The notes under the pieces are model-generated. The model did no database searches. It was not told where the DNA came from and saw nothing but the letters and a program-made list of their open reading frames with translations. From Candidatus Paenalcaligenes intestinipullorum (GTDB lineage: Bacteria > Pseudomonadota > Gammaproteobacteria > Burkholderiales > Burkholderiaceae_B), in the NCBI GenBank assembly GCA_019120675.1, contig DWUQ01000067.1:1-7124 (forward strand): a stretch of 7,124 bases of DNA. The letters run 5' to 3'. Below, one piece after another: positions 5,791-7,124 of the stretch (its first letter is position 1; the number at the start of each line of letters is the position of its first letter). A program made the position numbers and the translations under genes.

Positions 5791-7124
5791 ATGACCTATC
5801 TCGTTCTCGCTCGCAAATGGCGGCCTCGTTCCTTTGATACCCTAATCGGACAGGATCACGTGGTGCGTGCGTTGACCCACGCGCTGTCTACACAGCGCCT
5901 ACACCATGCATGGTTGTTTACCGGTACACGAGGTGTCGGTAAGACCACACTGTCACGTATTCTTGCCAAAGCCTTAAACTGCGAAGTAGGAATTTCTGCA
6001 ACCCCGTGCGGTCAATGCCAAGCTTGTGTGGAAATTGATGCCGGTCGTTTTGTTGACTACTTAGAGCTGGATGCCGCTTCGAATCGTGGCGTCGACGAAA
6101 TGACCCAGCTCCTTGAACAAGCGGTCTATGCACCCAGCTCAGGACGCTACAAAGTCTACATGATTGACGAGGTGCATATGCTGACTGGGCATGCCTTTAA
6201 TGCCATGCTCAAAACCCTCGAAGAGCCTCCCGCACACGTCAAGTTTATTTTAGCTACCACCGATCCTCAAAAAATCCCCGTAACGGTGCTATCGCGTTGT
6301 TTGCAATTTAACCTCAAACAAATGACGGTTCCTGCTATTGTCGAGCATCTCGAGCATATCTTGCAGCATGAGCAATTGCCCTACGAGATTGCTGGCTTAC
6401 GGCTGCTGGCGCAGTCGGCCGCAGGCTCTATGCGTGACGCCTTATCGTTAACCGACCAAGCTATTGCCTACAGCGCTGGCTCAGTCAGCACTGAAGCGGT
6501 GCAGGCTATGCTGGGCACCATTGATCAGCAGCATTTATGTCAGCTTATTGATGCCCTCATACACCAAGACGCGGCACAACTTAAAGCCGTCGCCGATGAT
6601 TTGGCCTTACGAGGCTTGTCGTATGCCAGTGCGTTAGCGGATTTAGCCAGTTTGTTGTCGCAGATTGCCATTGAACAGCGTTTGCCTGGGGCGACCCCCG
6701 TTGAGCACCCATTACAAGTGGACATCCAACGCTTCGCCCAAAATTTAGGCGCGGACTATTTGCAGTTGTTTTACTCCGTGGCGGTGCACAGTCGCCAAGA
6801 GCTTAGTCTTGCGCCCGATGAGTACGCGGGTTTTCTAATGGGCTGCTTGCGTATGTTGGCCTTAATGCCTGCCAGCCCCGTACCCACTGCGCCCATCACC
6901 CCGACGACGCCCACTACGGCAGGCCCCGACTCGGATTCAAATGCACAGGGGGCAGATGCGCCTACCTCACAGGTAGTGGCTACATCCATAACAACGGGCG
7001 CTAGGCTCAATCATTTTGCGGCGCCTGAGCCTGGGCTTGAAAGCGAAGTCGCCACTGTACATCGACCCACTGATCCGACGACAACTTCCCCCAAGGTCGT
7101 GCCGTCCGTCTTATCAGAGTCTAG
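5791..7124 (+). CDS. dnaX: DNA polymerase III gamma/tau subunit, 3'-truncated by the window edge
   Basis: The visible part is 444 codons plus 2 bases, open to the right edge. DnaX is the ATPase of the clamp loader that places the beta clamp on DNA; full-length tau also joins the polymerase cores and contacts DnaB helicase. The start MTYLVLARKWRPRSFD matches the family's usual N-terminus, so the ATG at 5791 is secure even though upstream bases offer only a weak AGTGG (5777-5781). AAA+ motifs: Walker A GTRGVGKT (45-52), zinc-binding cysteines C64, C73, C76 and C79, Walker B MIDEVHM (124-130), sensor 1 around LSRC (167-170), and sensor 2 GSMRDALS (212-219) with R215. Clamp-loader collar domain III fills about 225-360. 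From about 360 the chain becomes a Pro/Thr/Ser/Ala-rich linker (for example PITPTTPTTAGP), as expected at the gamma/tau domain III-IV junction. The tau-specific C-terminus is outside the window. Confidence 0.97.
   Translation, partial: MTYLVLARKWRPRSFDTLIGQDHVVRALTHALSTQRLHHAWLFTGTRGVGKTTLSRILAKALNCEVGISATPCGQCQACVEIDAGRFVDYLELDAASNRGVDEMTQLLEQAVYAPSSGRYKVYMIDEVHMLTGHAFNAMLKTLEEPPAHVKFILATTDPQKIPVTVLSRCLQFNLKQMTVPAIVEHLEHILQHEQLPYEIAGLRLLAQSAAGSMRDALSLTDQAIAYSAGSVSTEAVQAMLGTIDQQHLCQLIDALIHQDAAQLKAVADDLALRGLSYASALADLASLLSQIAIEQRLPGATPVEHPLQVDIQRFAQNLGADYLQLFYSVAVHSRQELSLAPDEYAGFLMGCLRMLALMPASPVPTAPITPTTPTTAGPDSDSNAQGADAPTSQVVATSITTGARLNHFAAPEPGLESEVATVHRPTDPTTTSPKVVPSVLSES

Noticed and set aside
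6268..6275. Run of six A bases (C then A6 then T) in dnaX that could look like a slippery site
   Set aside because: The reading phase is CAA-AAA-ATC, which does not fit the X-XXY-YYZ pattern for -1 slippage. It encodes the conserved DPQKIP segment of the AAA+ domain, far upstream of the linker where gamma is made in E. coli.
1..7124. Mobile elements, CRISPR arrays, tRNA genes, phage or defence-island genes
   Set aside because: No transposase, integrase, regularly spaced repeats, tRNA fold or terminal inverted repeats were seen. Coding is continuous and of similar base character throughout, consistent with core chromosome.

Overview
The window is an ordinary-looking chromosomal segment, with all genes on the plus strand, from what is most likely a betaproteobacterium of the order Burkholderiales, perhaps a moderate-GC Alcaligenaceae relative. 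The main clue is the DnaX N-terminus (LDAASNRGVDEM, then VYMIDEVHMLTG, ILATTDPQKIPV and SRCLQFNLKQM), which reads like Burkholderiales DnaX. The second clue is the pairing of a roughly 900-residue-class AddB-like protein with a RecB/AddA-like helicase-nuclease. The taxonomic placement is inference from remembered family sequences; no search was run.

Layout: positions 2-2110 hold the C-terminal 702 codons of an AddB-like PD-(D/E)XK nuclease whose start lies left of the window. Its stop overlaps (ATGA) the start of a complete 1132-codon AddA/RecB-like UvrD-family helicase-nuclease at 2107-5505. A 75-base gap carries a strong-looking sigma-70 promoter. This promoter serves a 4.5S signal recognition particle RNA gene (ffs) at about 5581-5679. 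A further gap of about 110 bases, with a weaker promoter candidate, leads to dnaX (DNA polymerase III gamma/tau), which starts at 5791 and runs off the right end inside its Pro/Thr-rich linker.

Function: the first two genes should form a heterodimer that processes double-strand DNA ends for RecA-dependent repair, with one SF1 helicase motor (in the AddA-like subunit) and two RecB-family nuclease domains. ffs and dnaX are housekeeping genes for membrane-protein targeting and for the replicative clamp loader.

The most notable observation is in the AddB-like protein. The four positions where AddB proteins carry the cysteines of a structural 4Fe-4S cluster read Ser, Leu, Cys and Leu, while both nuclease active sites and the helicase motifs look intact. 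This suggests an AddAB enzyme that has lost the iron-sulfur staple without losing its catalytic residues. I see no mobile element, CRISPR array, tRNA or clearly new multi-gene system.
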